DNA of 64,000 nt, taken from contig NZ_FNFE01000002.1 in assembly GCF_900100335.1 (NCBI RefSeq), forward strand, positions 248,001 through 312,000, in the 5' to 3' direction. Positions 33,396 through 41,991 of this stretch are shown here, piece by piece. How positions within the stretch are numbered: the stretch's first letter is position 1; every line of letters begins with the position of its first letter. Under the pieces are notes generated by a model that saw nothing but the letters and a program-made list of their open reading frames with translations, had not been told where the DNA came from and did no database searches. This stretch comes from Natronorubrum texcoconense (GTDB taxonomy: Archaea; Halobacteriota; Halobacteria; Halobacteriales; Natrialbaceae). A program made the translations under genes and the position numbers.

Positions 33396-33662
33396 TCACA
33401 CCGCGTTCTCGTCGAACCGCGAGATCACCTGGACGACCACCAGCAGCGTCACCAGAAAGACGCCGATCGTCACGCCGCCGTAGAGTCCGAACGTCACCGG
33501 CGAGACGGGAACGGTCATTTCGAGGACGGTGAACTCCTCGAGCCCGGTCCACGCGGGGAGCACGAAGCCCAGTAGGGCGCCGAAGGCGGCGGTGACGGCG
33601 GTCAGCGCGGCGACGAGACCGACGACGACGCGCCGGCCGCCGAGTTCTCGATCGTCAGTCAC
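33396..33662 (-). CDS. Small haloarchaeal membrane protein
   Basis: 88 residues from the GTG at 33662 (VTDDRELGGRRVVVG). The longer frame up to 34031 adds Arg/Ser-rich sequence and is rejected. Two helices: VVVGLVAALTAVTAAFGALLGFVL and VTFGLYGGVTIGVFLVTLLVVVQVIS. It resembles small haloarchaeal membrane families annotated as DUF7520, an uncertain match from memory. It lies 116 bases upstream of the GIDE-like gene on the same strand. Confidence 0.6.
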   Translation of the reverse strand: MTDDRELGGRRVVVGLVAALTAVTAAFGALLGFVLPAWTGLEEFTVLEMTVPVSPVTFGLYGGVTIGVFLVTLLVVVQVISRFDENAV

Positions 33663-34015
33663 GCGTGACCGTTCATCGGGCGGGACCGAGGCTGTTGCGT
33701 TTTCGTCGCGAGTCCGAACGCGGACACTCGAGCGGCCGCGCGGTCGTGTTTCCCAGCTGAAATACCAAATTCGTTTGGAGCCACTGGTATTTCCGGTGTC
33801 CGTATACGTAGGGACACGGCAGTTCGCGGGCACGGACCGTGTCCCACCCCTGCCGTCGCACTCCCACTCCACCCCCACCCCCATCCGCCGGGTACTGCCC
33901 GGTTCGTGTCTGTGGGAGTGTCGACCGACGGCGCTCGGGCCCGATATCTGTGGCGTTCGAGTGACCGTCACACCGTTTTTTGATCGTCGCCCCCGTAGCT
34001 TCGCGGAGAGCATTC
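33663..34015. other. Intergenic, no gene seen
   Basis: About 350 bases between a minus-strand and a plus-strand small gene. A hairpin GTGTCC/GGACAC surrounds a TATACG centre near 33797-33820. A T-rich tract at 33975-33982 could serve the 44-residue gene that follows. No convincing reading frame. Confidence 0.4.
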
Positions 34016-34150
34016 GTGGATTCCGATCCAACCGACTCAGACGACTCGAGGAGCCGACGAGGACTCGCCGAGAAGGAGCTGTTCCTCTTGCTCCTCGTCG
34101 GAATCGCCCTCCTGATGGGACTGACCGGCTTCGTCCTCATCGTCAACTGA
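34016..34150 (+). CDS. 44-residue single-helix membrane protein
   Basis: A GTG-started frame encodes VDSDPTDSDDSRSRRGLAEK and then ELFLLLLVGIALLMGLTGFVLIVN before TGA. The acidic N-terminus followed by an RSRR patch and one strongly hydrophobic helix is the design of a real small haloarchaeal membrane protein, and codon third positions are GC-rich. It is divergent from the 88-residue membrane protein. It is supported by composition only; no family is recognised. Confidence 0.5.
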   Translation: MDSDPTDSDDSRSRRGLAEKELFLLLLVGIALLMGLTGFVLIVN

Positions 34151-34235
34151 CGCGGAATCGAGTGCATCGCGGTCGCGGATCGCGTTCGGTTCGCACGCCG
34201 ATTCGCCATCTGCTATCGACGCGACTGCGCTGCCG

Positions 34236-34472
34236 TCACTCGCGCCTCGTCTGTTCGTCGCCCTCGATCGCGCGCGCTGCGATGAGGGTGACGAGCGCGA
34301 GCAGTCCCGCCGTGAGCAGCAGGATAGCGAACTGGAGCGTCGACTGCAACAGCGAGAACCCCCACGGGTTGAACGCCGCGAAGAGGACGACGAAAAAGAG
34401 GATGATCAGGAACGGGATCAGGTTCACTGCCAGGTCGAGGGCGACTTCCGCGTCGAATGCGCGTCGGCTCAT
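34236..34472 (-). CDS. DUF6684-like small membrane protein
   Basis: 78 residues. An acidic start (MSRRAFDAEVALDLAVNLIP) leads to two helices (FLIILFFVVLFAAFNPWGF and LQFAILLLTAGLLALVTLIAARAI) and an EGDE tail. The pattern LD-VNLIP, NPWG, AIEGDE is what I know as DUF6684, usually found beside haloarchaeal heme-copper oxidase genes, though none is in this window. It lies 22 bases downstream of the next membrane gene on the same strand. Confidence 0.68.
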   Translation of the reverse strand: MSRRAFDAEVALDLAVNLIPFLIILFFVVLFAAFNPWGFSLLQSTLQFAILLLTAGLLALVTLIAARAIEGDEQTRRE

Positions 34473-34494
34473 GAGTGGGAGTGGGCTGTGTCGA

Positions 34495-34890
34495 TCAGTG
34501 GATTCGGCTTCGAGAGCGGAGGATCGCGCTTCCGACGACGATCACGACGCCGGCGACGGCGATGGCGAGACCGCGACTCGCGAGTCCGACGAGTCCGTCG
34601 GCCACGGGGACGGCGACCGCGCCGGTTCCCAGCGCGTAGAGCGCCGATCCTGCGGCGACGAACAGCACGCCGAACCCGATCACGAGCGGCCACGGGCTCG
34701 AGACGTGGCTCGATTCGGCCAGTATGCCGGCGACGCTCGCGGCGAACAGCACGAGCCCGCCGACGGCGATCGGGAAGAGATCGACGACGATGCCGACCTC
34801 CGAGAGGACGAGTCCGACCGCGATAAGGACGGGCCACGGGCTCGCCGTGGTCCGCTCTCGGTCGTTCGCACTCGAGTGATCGGCCGTCAC
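34495..34890 (-). CDS. Four-helix haloarchaeal membrane protein
   Basis: 131 residues. A polar N-terminus (MTADHSSANDRERTTASPW) is followed by four helices: PVLIAVGLVLSEVGIVVDLF, IAVGGLVLFAASVAGILAES, PLVIGFGVLFVAAGSALYAL and LASRGLAIAVAGVVIVVGSAIL. It is probably cotranscribed with the DUF6684-like gene and may be related to the small DUF7541-type proteins of oxidase clusters (uncertain). No catalytic motif. Confidence 0.62.
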   Translation of the reverse strand: MTADHSSANDRERTTASPWPVLIAVGLVLSEVGIVVDLFPIAVGGLVLFAASVAGILAESSHVSSPWPLVIGFGVLFVAAGSALYALGTGAVAVPVADGLVGLASRGLAIAVAGVVIVVGSAILRSRSRIH

Positions 34891-35058
34891 TGGCGACGGC
34901 TACCACGTCCGACAAGTAGTAGCTAGGGCTCGGCGTCAGGTCCCGTGACTGTGATCGACCCGTGACGGTTCGTCGATGCAGCAGCGGTTCGTCGCCGCCG
35001 GAAGTGTCGTCGCTGCTGGACGGTTCGTCGCCACCGGACGATCCGTTGCTGGCCGCCG

Positions 35059-36123
35059 TCAGTCCTCGCGGTCGACGACGAACTCGGTGAACTCGCGGAG
35101 CTTTCGGGTCGTCTCCTCGTCGAACTCGAGACCGTCGATCCGCTCGCGGGCCTGCGCCGCGAGCCCGAGGGCGTGCTCGCGGGCGTACTCGAGGCTGCCG
35201 GCGTCCTCGATGATCGCGAGGGCTTCGGTGATCTCCTCGTCGGTGTTCTCGTCGGCGCTGAGAATGTCCTGGAGTCGTTGGGCCTGTTCGGGGTCGCTCT
35301 CCTGGATCGCGTGGATGACCAGCAGCGTCTGCTTGCCCTCGCGGATGTCGTTGCCGAACTCCTTGCCGAAGTCGCCGGCCCGGCCCAGCGAGTGTTCGAC
35401 GTCCAAGATGTCGTCGCCGATCTGGAAGGCGACGGCGGTCAGTTCGGCGTACGCCGCGACGGCTTCTTCGACCTCGTCGGGCTGGTCGGTGACGATCGCC
35501 GCGAGTCGGGCGACGATCCGGGCGAGACAGCCGGTCTTGCACGCGCACATCTCGAGGTACTGCTCGGGCGTGATCCGAACGTCGCGTTCGTTGTGCCAGC
35601 AGATGTCCATCCCCTGGCCGAGGTGGGTCCGGTTGAGTTCGCACATCAGCATCTCGTAGGCCGCGAGGCGTTGCTCCGCCGAGAGGTCGGCGGGGTTCTC
35701 GGTCAACACCTTCAGCGGCAGGAAGTACAGCGCGTTACCGGCGTTGAGTGCGATATCCTGCCCGTAGAGGTGGTGCAACGCGCGTTCGCCCCGCCGGATC
35801 GTGGCTCCATCCTCGACGTCGTCGACGATGATCGTCCCGTTGTGGAGGATCTCCGGGATGCAGGCGTAGTGGACGTACTCCGCCGGATCCTCGCCGAAGC
35901 CCTCGACGAAGACGAGAAAGAGCACCGCGCGCCAGCGTTTCCCGCCCCGATCGAGCAGCTCCCACAGCGGCGTCGAGAGGGCCCGCTGAATGCCGGTCGG
36001 ATCGTACTCGTAGGTGGGGGCGCCGAAGAACGACTCGAGGTAGTCGGCGTCGATTTCGCGTGGGACCAGGTCGGCGATCGCCTCGTCGATGGCCGGCCGC
36101 CAGTCGGCAAGCGTCTCCCGCAT
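35059..36123 (-). CDS. Polyprenyl diphosphate synthase
   Basis: 354 residues from the ATG at 36123; a start at 36168 would add 15 residues. It condenses isopentenyl diphosphate onto an allylic diphosphate. The first aspartate-rich motif is DDVEDGATIRRGE and the second is FQIGDDILDVEH, both intact. The region before the first motif (EILHNGTIIV) lacks the bulky residue typical of short-chain archaeal GGPP synthases at -5, so the product may be longer. It could supply the menaquinone side chain, but the product cannot be decided from sequence. Divergent from the M28 peptidase gene. Confidence 0.9.
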   Translation of the reverse strand: MRETLADWRPAIDEAIADLVPREIDADYLESFFGAPTYEYDPTGIQRALSTPLWELLDRGGKRWRAVLFLVFVEGFGEDPAEYVHYACIPEILHNGTIIVDDVEDGATIRRGERALHHLYGQDIALNAGNALYFLPLKVLTENPADLSAEQRLAAYEMLMCELNRTHLGQGMDICWHNERDVRITPEQYLEMCACKTGCLARIVARLAAIVTDQPDEVEEAVAAYAELTAVAFQIGDDILDVEHSLGRAGDFGKEFGNDIREGKQTLLVIHAIQESDPEQAQRLQDILSADENTDEEITEALAIIEDAGSLEYAREHALGLAAQARERIDGLEFDEETTRKLREFTEFVVDRED

Positions 36124-36264
36124 ACTCGACTCGAGAGGGAGGGGACTCAAAAAGATTCCCAGTTCCACCTGTCAGTATCGAAAGCATGTCAACACGGAAC
36201 GTTCTCCCGATAGAACAGTTCCGCGAACGGTACAGTTACCCACGCGTACGTTCACCGCTCGAGT

Positions 36265-37575
36265 ATGAGCAACTGGATCGGCGACGTCTTCACGAGCGAC
36301 GTCGGCTGGGACCACCTCGAGCGACTGGTCGATATCGGCAACCGAATGGCTGGCAGCGACGGCGAGCGCGAGGCCGCCGAACTGACGCGCGACGCGTTAG
36401 TCGAGGCCGGGGCGCGAAACGTCCGCCTCGAGTCGTTCGACGTTCAGGGGTGGACGCGTGGTGAGAGTTCGATCACCGCCCGCGAGACGACCCAGGAGTG
36501 TATCGCGCTGCCGCGCAGTCCGGCCGACCGCGTCACCGCACCGCTGGTCGACCTCGGCTACGGCCTGCCCGAGGATTTCGAGGACCGCGACCTCGAGGGG
36601 AGCGTCGTCATGGTCCGCAGCGACATTCCGGACCACTACGATCGGTACCTCCACCGCCGGGAGAAGTACTACCACGCCGTCGAGAACGGAGCCGTCGGCT
36701 TCGTCTACCGCAACCACGTCGCGGGCTGTCTGCCACCGACCGGGAGCGTCGGAACGGACGACGAACCGATCGGCGAGATTCCGGCCGTCGGCGTCTCGAG
36801 CGAGGTCGGCGCGCGACTGGCTCGGCGCTTCGACGGCGACGAGATCGAACTCACGGTCGAGGCGGAGATCCACCCGGCGGAGAGCCAGAACGTCCACGCC
36901 GAGCTCGGACCCGACACCGACGAGCGCGTGCTCGTGACGAGCCACGTCGACGCCCACGACATCGCGGAGGGCGCACTCGACAACGGCGCCGGCACCGCGA
37001 TGGTCGTGGAACTCGCGAACGCGCTCGCAAACCGGGAGGCCGAGCTCGAGACGCGCGTCGAGTTCGTCGCCTACGGCGCGGAGGAGGTCGGCCTGGTCGG
37101 CTCCTCGTACCACGCCGAGACGACTGACCACGAGACGATCGCAGCGATCGTCAACAGCGACGGCGTGGTCCGCGATCGAACGCTCTCCGTGACGACCCAC
37201 GGCTTCGACGAACTCGAGGCAGCGGCGACCGAGATCGCCGAGCGCTACGGTCACCCGATCGAGACGGTGCCGAAGATGGGGCCCCACAGCGACCACTGGC
37301 CGTTCGTCCGGTGGGGCGTCCCCGGCTACCACGTCAAGTCGACCTCCGACGACGTCGGCCGCGGCTGGGGCCACACCTTCGCCGACACGTTCGAGAAACT
37401 CGAGCAGCGGACGTTCCGGGAGCAAGCCATCCTGCTGACTGACCTCGTCGTCCACCTCGCGCGCGAGAACGTGACCGTCGAGCACCGGGCACCCGAGGAG
37501 ATCGCGGCAGCCCTCGAGGACCAGGGGCTTGCAGAGGGGATCCGAATTACGGGCGACTGGCCCTACGACGAGTAG
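36265..37575 (+). CDS. M28 family zinc aminopeptidase with PA-type insert
   Basis: 436 residues, no signal peptide. Metal ligands fit the M28 pattern: H227 (VTSHVDAHD), D239 (GALDNGAGTAM), the catalytic and metal pair E273-E274 (YGAEEVGL), D299 (VNSDG) and H370 (GWGHTFADT). Residues about 90-205 (VDLGYGLPEDFEDRDLEGSVVMV, then GAVGFVYRN, then IPAVGVSSEVG) are a protease-associated domain inserted before the catalytic core. It should remove N-terminal residues from peptides, apparently in the cytoplasm. Single gene. Confidence 0.9.
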   Translation: MSNWIGDVFTSDVGWDHLERLVDIGNRMAGSDGEREAAELTRDALVEAGARNVRLESFDVQGWTRGESSITARETTQECIALPRSPADRVTAPLVDLGYGLPEDFEDRDLEGSVVMVRSDIPDHYDRYLHRREKYYHAVENGAVGFVYRNHVAGCLPPTGSVGTDDEPIGEIPAVGVSSEVGARLARRFDGDEIELTVEAEIHPAESQNVHAELGPDTDERVLVTSHVDAHDIAEGALDNGAGTAMVVELANALANREAELETRVEFVAYGAEEVGLVGSSYHAETTDHETIAAIVNSDGVVRDRTLSVTTHGFDELEAAATEIAERYGHPIETVPKMGPHSDHWPFVRWGVPGYHVKSTSDDVGRGWGHTFADTFEKLEQRTFREQAILLTDLVVHLARENVTVEHRAPEEIAAALEDQGLAEGIRITGDWPYDE

Positions 37576-37648
37576 GGGGCGGTCGAGGAGGAGGGCAACA
37601 CGGACGGCTAACCCCACGCTTTTCTCCGATCCGCGCCAACGCCACGGC

Positions 37649-38470
37649 ATGGACGCCGCGTGGTCGGGAGCCGAGCAGCCGGTCGTCGGTATCGTCGACT
37701 CGAGGACAGCGACGCCGTCGGACGTCGAACCGGCCGCGAGCGACCGCGGCGCGACGACCGTCCGCGGCGACCTCGAGACCGTCCTCGCCGCCGAGCCGTC
37801 CCTGTTGGTGACCGCGGGCGAAACCGACCTCTCGGCCGTCGCTCGCGCCCACCCCGGCGTTCCCGTCTTACCGATCGGCGACGTGGACGGGATCGACACC
37901 GTCTCCGCGGTCCGGGCTCCGGCCGCGCTCGAGGCCGTCCTCGAGGGGGATGCTACCGTTCGTCGCCACTCGGTGCTGGGGATCGAGATCGAAGACGACG
38001 AGAGCGCAGACGACACCCGGAGCGCGGACGACGACGGGAGTAACTGCACCCGCGAGCGCGCGCTGTTCGACGTGACGCTCGTCACCGACGAACCGGCGCG
38101 GATCTCCGAGTACGGCGTCGAGAGTCGCGGCGAATCCGTCTCGACGTTTCGTGCCGACGGCGTCGTCGTCGCGACGCCGGCGGGCAGTTACGGCTACAGC
38201 AGCGCGCTCGAGGCCCCGCACCTCGCCTCGAGTATCGACGCGGTCGTCGTCTCGCCGATCGCCCCCTTTGCGACGCGGACGCGACGGTGGGTGCTCCCCG
38301 ACGACGAGGTCGCGCTCACGGTCGAGCGCGACGAGGGGGACGTGACCTTGGTCGTCGACGATCGATCCGTCCGGACGGTCGGCGTCGGCTCGCGGGTTCG
38401 CCTCGGCGTCGACGGTGCGCTTTCGACGTTCGTTGTCTCGGATGACGGTGTGAGCACGAACGGGGAGTAG
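37649..38470 (+). CDS. NAD kinase-like protein with degenerate GGDG motif
   Basis: 273 residues from the ATG at 37649. The C-terminal half resembles ATP-NAD kinases: FRADGVVVATPAGSYGYSSALEAP aligns with the TPTGSTAY region, and SPIAPF and the beta-strands after it follow. The N-terminal domain is short, and the catalytic GGDGT loop is replaced by AGETD (LLVTAGETDLSAVARAHPG). A D/S-rich insert (about 115-130) separates the halves. It probably binds nucleotide but may not phosphorylate NAD; a paralogue elsewhere should do that. Confidence 0.7.
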   Translation: MDAAWSGAEQPVVGIVDSRTATPSDVEPAASDRGATTVRGDLETVLAAEPSLLVTAGETDLSAVARAHPGVPVLPIGDVDGIDTVSAVRAPAALEAVLEGDATVRRHSVLGIEIEDDESADDTRSADDDGSNCTRERALFDVTLVTDEPARISEYGVESRGESVSTFRADGVVVATPAGSYGYSSALEAPHLASSIDAVVVSPIAPFATRTRRWVLPDDEVALTVERDEGDVTLVVDDRSVRTVGVGSRVRLGVDGALSTFVVSDDGVSTNGE

Positions 38471-38531
38471 CGCTCGAGTGCGCACACGAGTTCCGAAAAG
38501 ACCTATCCGGGTTCGCCCCGAAGCCGCGGCT

Positions 38532-38885
38532 ATGTCACTCGAGGGACGGCTCGAAGCGGACGTCTCGGGACCGGACGGCGAATCTGAACTGGTAACGTTC
38601 GCGTTTACCGTTATCAACAGGGGGCCGGAGTCGGTCGATCTGCAGTTCTCGGACGCCTGCAAGGCGGAGTTCGTCGTGGAAGAGGACGGCCGCGAGGTCT
38701 GGCGGTTCAGCGAGGGCCGGATGTTCGCACAGATGCTCAGCACGGATCGACTCGAGGCGGGAGCGGCGGAGACCTACGAGGCCGAGTGGACGGCTCCGCA
38801 GCCGGGCGGCTACATCGTTCGCGCCGAATTACAGGCCCGGGAGCAGGTGTGTGCGGCGCGAACCGACTTCGCCGTGTCAGCGTAG
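38532..38885 (+). CDS. BsuPI-like (intracellular proteinase inhibitor) domain protein
   Basis: 117 residues from the ATG at 38532. The protein is one beta-sandwich domain: LVTFAFTVINRGPESVDLQFSDACKAEFVV, then VWRFSEGRMFAQML, then WTAPQPGGYIVRAEL. This order matches the BsuPI family, first known from a Bacillus intracellular proteinase inhibitor. No signal peptide. It lies alone between the NAD kinase-like gene and the chelatase gene; function in archaea is unknown. Confidence 0.75.
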   Translation: MSLEGRLEADVSGPDGESELVTFAFTVINRGPESVDLQFSDACKAEFVVEEDGREVWRFSEGRMFAQMLSTDRLEAGAAETYEAEWTAPQPGGYIVRAELQAREQVCAARTDFAVSA

Positions 38886-38991
38886 GCACGCGAAACGACG
38901 AGTCCCAGAGCACGCGAGGAGACGATCCGAGGAGGCGGCGACGAGGGCCGACAGCGAAGTTGCTAAACCGTCCCCATCCTAACGGGCGACC

Positions 38992-39903
38992 ATGCAAGCG
39001 CTGGTTATCGCGGCGCACGGCTCGCACCTGAATCCGGACGCCTCCAACCCTACCTACGCCCACGCGGATACCGTCCGCGAGACGGGCGCGTTCGACGAGG
39101 TTCGCGAGGCGTTCTGGAAGGAAGAACCGCACTTTCGCGAGGTGATTCGAACCCTCGAGTCCGACGAGGTGTTCGTCGTTCCACTGTTCATCAGCGAGGG
39201 CTACTTCACCGAGCAGGTGATCCCCCGCGAGCTCCGACTCGAGGAGTGGGATCCGGACCGCTGGGACTCCGACGGAACGGACGCCTCGCAGGCGACGCTC
39301 GAGGCCGACGACGTCGGGAAAACGATCCACTACTGCGGCCCGGCCGGCACGCACGACGCGATGACGGACGTCATCGTCCAGCGCGCCGAGTCCGTCACCG
39401 AGGATCCGAACGTCGGCGAGGGCGTCGGGCTGGCGGTCGTCGGCCACGGCACCGAGCGCAACGAGAACTCGGCGAAGGCCGTCGAGTACCACACCGACCG
39501 GATCCGCGAGATGGATCGGTTCGACGAGGTCGAGGCGCTGTTCATGGACGAAGAGCCCGAGGTTGACGACGTCACGGACTTTTTCGAAAGCGAGGATATC
39601 GTCGTCGTCCCGCTGTTCATCGCCGACGGCTACCACACCCAGGAGGACATCCCCGAGGATATGGGACTGACCGAGGATTACCGCCTCGGCTGGGACGTCC
39701 CCGCGGACGTCGACGGCCACCGCATCTGGTACGCCGGCGCGGTCGGCACCGAGGGGCTGATGGCCGACGTCCTCTTAGAGCGCGCGGCGGACGCCGGAGC
39801 CGACATCGGCGGCGCACTCGAGGCCGTTCGCGACGAGGTAACGCTCTCGAGCGAGACGGATCGCGACGCCGGATCGGAGCCGGGCGCAGAGGCGGGGGAC
39901 TGA
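38992..39903 (+). CDS. CbiX-type sirohydrochlorin chelatase-like protein, two domains
   Basis: 303 residues with two tandem chelatase-like halves. The first begins LVIAAHGSHLNPD, with VVPLFISEGYFTEQVIP; the second begins LAVVGHGTERNENSA, with VVPLFIADGYHTQEDIP. The histidines in AHGS and GHGT are metal or porphyrin ligands in CbiX and SirB. It probably inserts cobalt or iron into a tetrapyrrole, toward cobalamin, siroheme or heme. The next gene, starting 3 bases later, is an iron-sulfur DR2241-family protein, so they form an operon. Confidence 0.84.
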   Translation: MQALVIAAHGSHLNPDASNPTYAHADTVRETGAFDEVREAFWKEEPHFREVIRTLESDEVFVVPLFISEGYFTEQVIPRELRLEEWDPDRWDSDGTDASQATLEADDVGKTIHYCGPAGTHDAMTDVIVQRAESVTEDPNVGEGVGLAVVGHGTERNENSAKAVEYHTDRIREMDRFDEVEALFMDEEPEVDDVTDFFESEDIVVVPLFIADGYHTQEDIPEDMGLTEDYRLGWDVPADVDGHRIWYAGAVGTEGLMADVLLERAADAGADIGGALEAVRDEVTLSSETDRDAGSEPGAEAGD

Positions 39904-39906
39904 CGC

Positions 39907-41091
39907 GTGTCGGTGACGGCAGCCGAATTTCAGTCGCTGCTCGACGCCGTCGACACCGAGTCGGGGATCGACTGCGACGGGCTTCGAATCAGCCGCGAGG
40001 ACGGTGCCTACATCCTCGCGACGCCGGACGGCGTCCGAACGGGGCTCGACGAGGACGACCTCGAGCAGGCGATCGAGCCGATCGCGGAGTACGTCACGAA
40101 CTGGCACTACTGGCAGCAGTCGGTCGGCGGCGAGGGCACCGCTCGACGCGCGTTCCTCCGGTGGTGTGAACGCGCGCCGCTCGAGGACGGTGGGACCGAT
40201 GCCGACGACCACGTGGGCGGCGAGGACACGGACGCGAGAGTCACGTCAGCCGACGACGAGTCGCTCGCCGTTCCGCTGCGGTACGACGCCCTGCGCGATG
40301 GGGTCGACCGCGAGTGGGGACAGCTCTGCATCACGGCCCGGCTGGTCGACGACGTCGACGAGCCCGCGGGCGACCGAGTCTACGACTGCTGGCACGTCGA
40401 CGACGCCGACACCGATCTCACCGACCTCGAGGTCTACGACGACCCCCTCGACGCCCGCGAGATCGCGACCTACGACGAGGACGGTCGCTACCGGCCGCTG
40501 AAGACCGCACCCACGCTCGTCTCGGGCTGGGCCTTTACCGGGCTCTCTGGTTCGGAACTCGTCGAGACTGTCGAGTTCTTCTACCCCGCAACGGTCGCCA
40601 ACTGGCACCGGGAGCAGCGGGGTGCACTGGACATCGACCACTGGCTCGAGACCGCCGAGCGTCAGACCGGCATCTACGACGTGATCGACGAACTCCCCCG
40701 CGAGGCCGTCGACTGGATGGCCGAAGCGTGTTGCGTCGACTCGCAGTGTCTTCGCCGTCGCGAGTGGCAGTACGAGGAGGGCGACGACCTCGACGTCGAC
40801 GGCGGCGACGGGACCTTCCCCTGCCGGGAGCCCTGCTCGCTCGTCGTCGCCGCCGCCCGCAAGTGGACCATCCTCGAGTCCGAACAGGAGCACAGCTACG
40901 AACTCGAGTTGACCACCAGCGAGTTCAACCAGCTCGCGGAGCTGATCGACGCCGTCGCGGAAGGCCGAACCGACGAGATCCGCGAAGCGGACGTCAACGA
41001 CGGTGCGAACCGCTTTCGCGCGCGATACCTCCGAGCGAAGCGATTCGACGAAGAAGGGAGCCTCGAGGCTCGAGAACGACGGGACGACTAA
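39907..41091 (+). CDS. DR2241 family protein with Cys-rich C-terminal region
   Basis: 394 residues from a GTG start 3 bases after the chelatase stop. The N-terminal region (FQSLLDAVDTESGIDCDGLR onward, with YVTNWHYWQQ) matches the DR2241 family as I know it. A middle domain contains WAFTGLSGSELVETVEFFYPATVANWHREQRGALDIDHW. The C-terminal cysteines in ACCVDSQCLRR and CREPCSLVVAAARKW fit a 4Fe-4S site. Coupling to a CbiX protein suggests a redox role in tetrapyrrole metabolism. Function is unproven. Confidence 0.72.
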   Translation: MSVTAAEFQSLLDAVDTESGIDCDGLRISREDGAYILATPDGVRTGLDEDDLEQAIEPIAEYVTNWHYWQQSVGGEGTARRAFLRWCERAPLEDGGTDADDHVGGEDTDARVTSADDESLAVPLRYDALRDGVDREWGQLCITARLVDDVDEPAGDRVYDCWHVDDADTDLTDLEVYDDPLDAREIATYDEDGRYRPLKTAPTLVSGWAFTGLSGSELVETVEFFYPATVANWHREQRGALDIDHWLETAERQTGIYDVIDELPREAVDWMAEACCVDSQCLRRREWQYEEGDDLDVDGGDGTFPCREPCSLVVAAARKWTILESEQEHSYELELTTSEFNQLAELIDAVAEGRTDEIREADVNDGANRFRARYLRAKRFDEEGSLEARERRDD

Positions 41092-41106
41092 CCGACTCGA
41101 GCCGCG

Positions 41107-41682
41107 TTACAGAACCAGCAAGGCGACCGCGACGCAGAACCCGATCGCGACGATTCCGACGCCGACCATGGCGAGCGGCCCGCCGATCGCGGCTGCCGTC
41201 GTCGTCGCGATTGCGACGGCGACGATGCCGAGCGCGACGACGACGAGCGTCGCCGGCTCGAGACCGGTCGCGGTGACCGCGCGCTCGAGGGCGCTCGGCT
41301 CCGGCTCCCGCTGGGCGGGCTCGGCGAGCGAGTCGTCGACGTCGACTTCGCCCGGCGCCGGTTTCGCGACGACGGGGATCGACAGCGACTCCGAGCCGTA
41401 GCCGGTCAGCACTTCGAGGGTGCCTTCGACCGGGCGATCGATCGCCTCGGACGCGACGTGGACGGGAACGTACGTTTCACCCTCCGATTCGACGTAGTAG
41501 TTCGATGTCTCGAGCGACGCGATCCGCTCGAGGTCGCCGCCGAGCCGACAGTGGACGTGTGCGGGCGGGCCGTGGCTCTCGAGAAGCAGACCGAACGACT
41601 CTCGCGTCTCGAGGGTACCGACGGCTGTCTCGAGCGAATCTGCGGACCCGCGATTGACGTGGACGGTGACCTCTCGAGACAT
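41107..41682 (-). CDS. Haloarchaeal membrane-anchored protein (DUF7524-like)
   Basis: 191 residues. The N-terminal 110 residues are a beta-rich domain (EVTVHVNRGSADSLE, SFGLLLESHGPPAHVHCRL, SNYYVESEGETYVPVHV, EGTLEVLTGYGSES). An acidic linker with SLAEPAQREPEP follows, then two hydrophobic helices (TLVVVALGIVAVAIATTTAAAI and LAMVGVGIVAIGFCVAVALLVL). It resembles a haloarchaeal family I recall as DUF7524, with a cytoplasmic or exposed domain on a tail anchor. It lies 15 bases downstream of the Trm112-like gene on the same strand. Confidence 0.6.
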   Translation of the reverse strand: MSREVTVHVNRGSADSLETAVGTLETRESFGLLLESHGPPAHVHCRLGGDLERIASLETSNYYVESEGETYVPVHVASEAIDRPVEGTLEVLTGYGSESLSIPVVAKPAPGEVDVDDSLAEPAQREPEPSALERAVTATGLEPATLVVVALGIVAVAIATTTAAAIGGPLAMVGVGIVAIGFCVAVALLVL

Positions 41683-41697
41683 CGTGAATCGGGCCGC

Positions 41698-41913
41698 TCA
41701 GGCCGGGGTCTCCTCGCGCATATCCGGCGGCAGCAGGTTCGGGATCCCGTCCTCGATCGGGTACCGTTCGCCACACTCGCTACAGACGAGGACGCCGGCG
41801 ACGATTTCGTCGGTCTCGTCGCCGTCGTCGTCGGTCGCGTATTCGGCGTCCTCGAGTTCCAGATCGTGTTTGTCGAGCGGACAGCAGAGGATCTCCAGCA
41901 GCGACTCCTTCAT
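41698..41913 (-). CDS. Trm112-like methyltransferase activator
   Basis: 71 residues from the ATG at 41913; a start at 41940 is less likely. The zinc-ribbon layout is LLEILCCPLDKHDLELED, then VLVCSECGERYPIEDGIPNLLPP. The second half is the Trm112 family signature. Trm112 is an obligate partner that stabilises several SAM methyltransferases acting on tRNA, rRNA and release factor. A Trm9-like enzyme, a known kind of client, is encoded at 54.3 kb in this window. It may share a transcript with the membrane protein downstream. Confidence 0.85.
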   Translation of the reverse strand: MKESLLEILCCPLDKHDLELEDAEYATDDDGDETDEIVAGVLVCSECGERYPIEDGIPNLLPPDMREETPA

Positions 41914-41991
41914 AGTACGTAGGCTGGCCGCATGCAGCAAAAGGTTTCGGGAACGCGTCGGAGTGCGAGTGGCGGTCCCGACTCCGGGGCG

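Noticed and set aside
33663-34031. Long upstream extension of the 88-residue membrane protein
   Set aside because: The extra sequence is basic and low quality. The GTG at 33662 gives an acidic, well-formed start.
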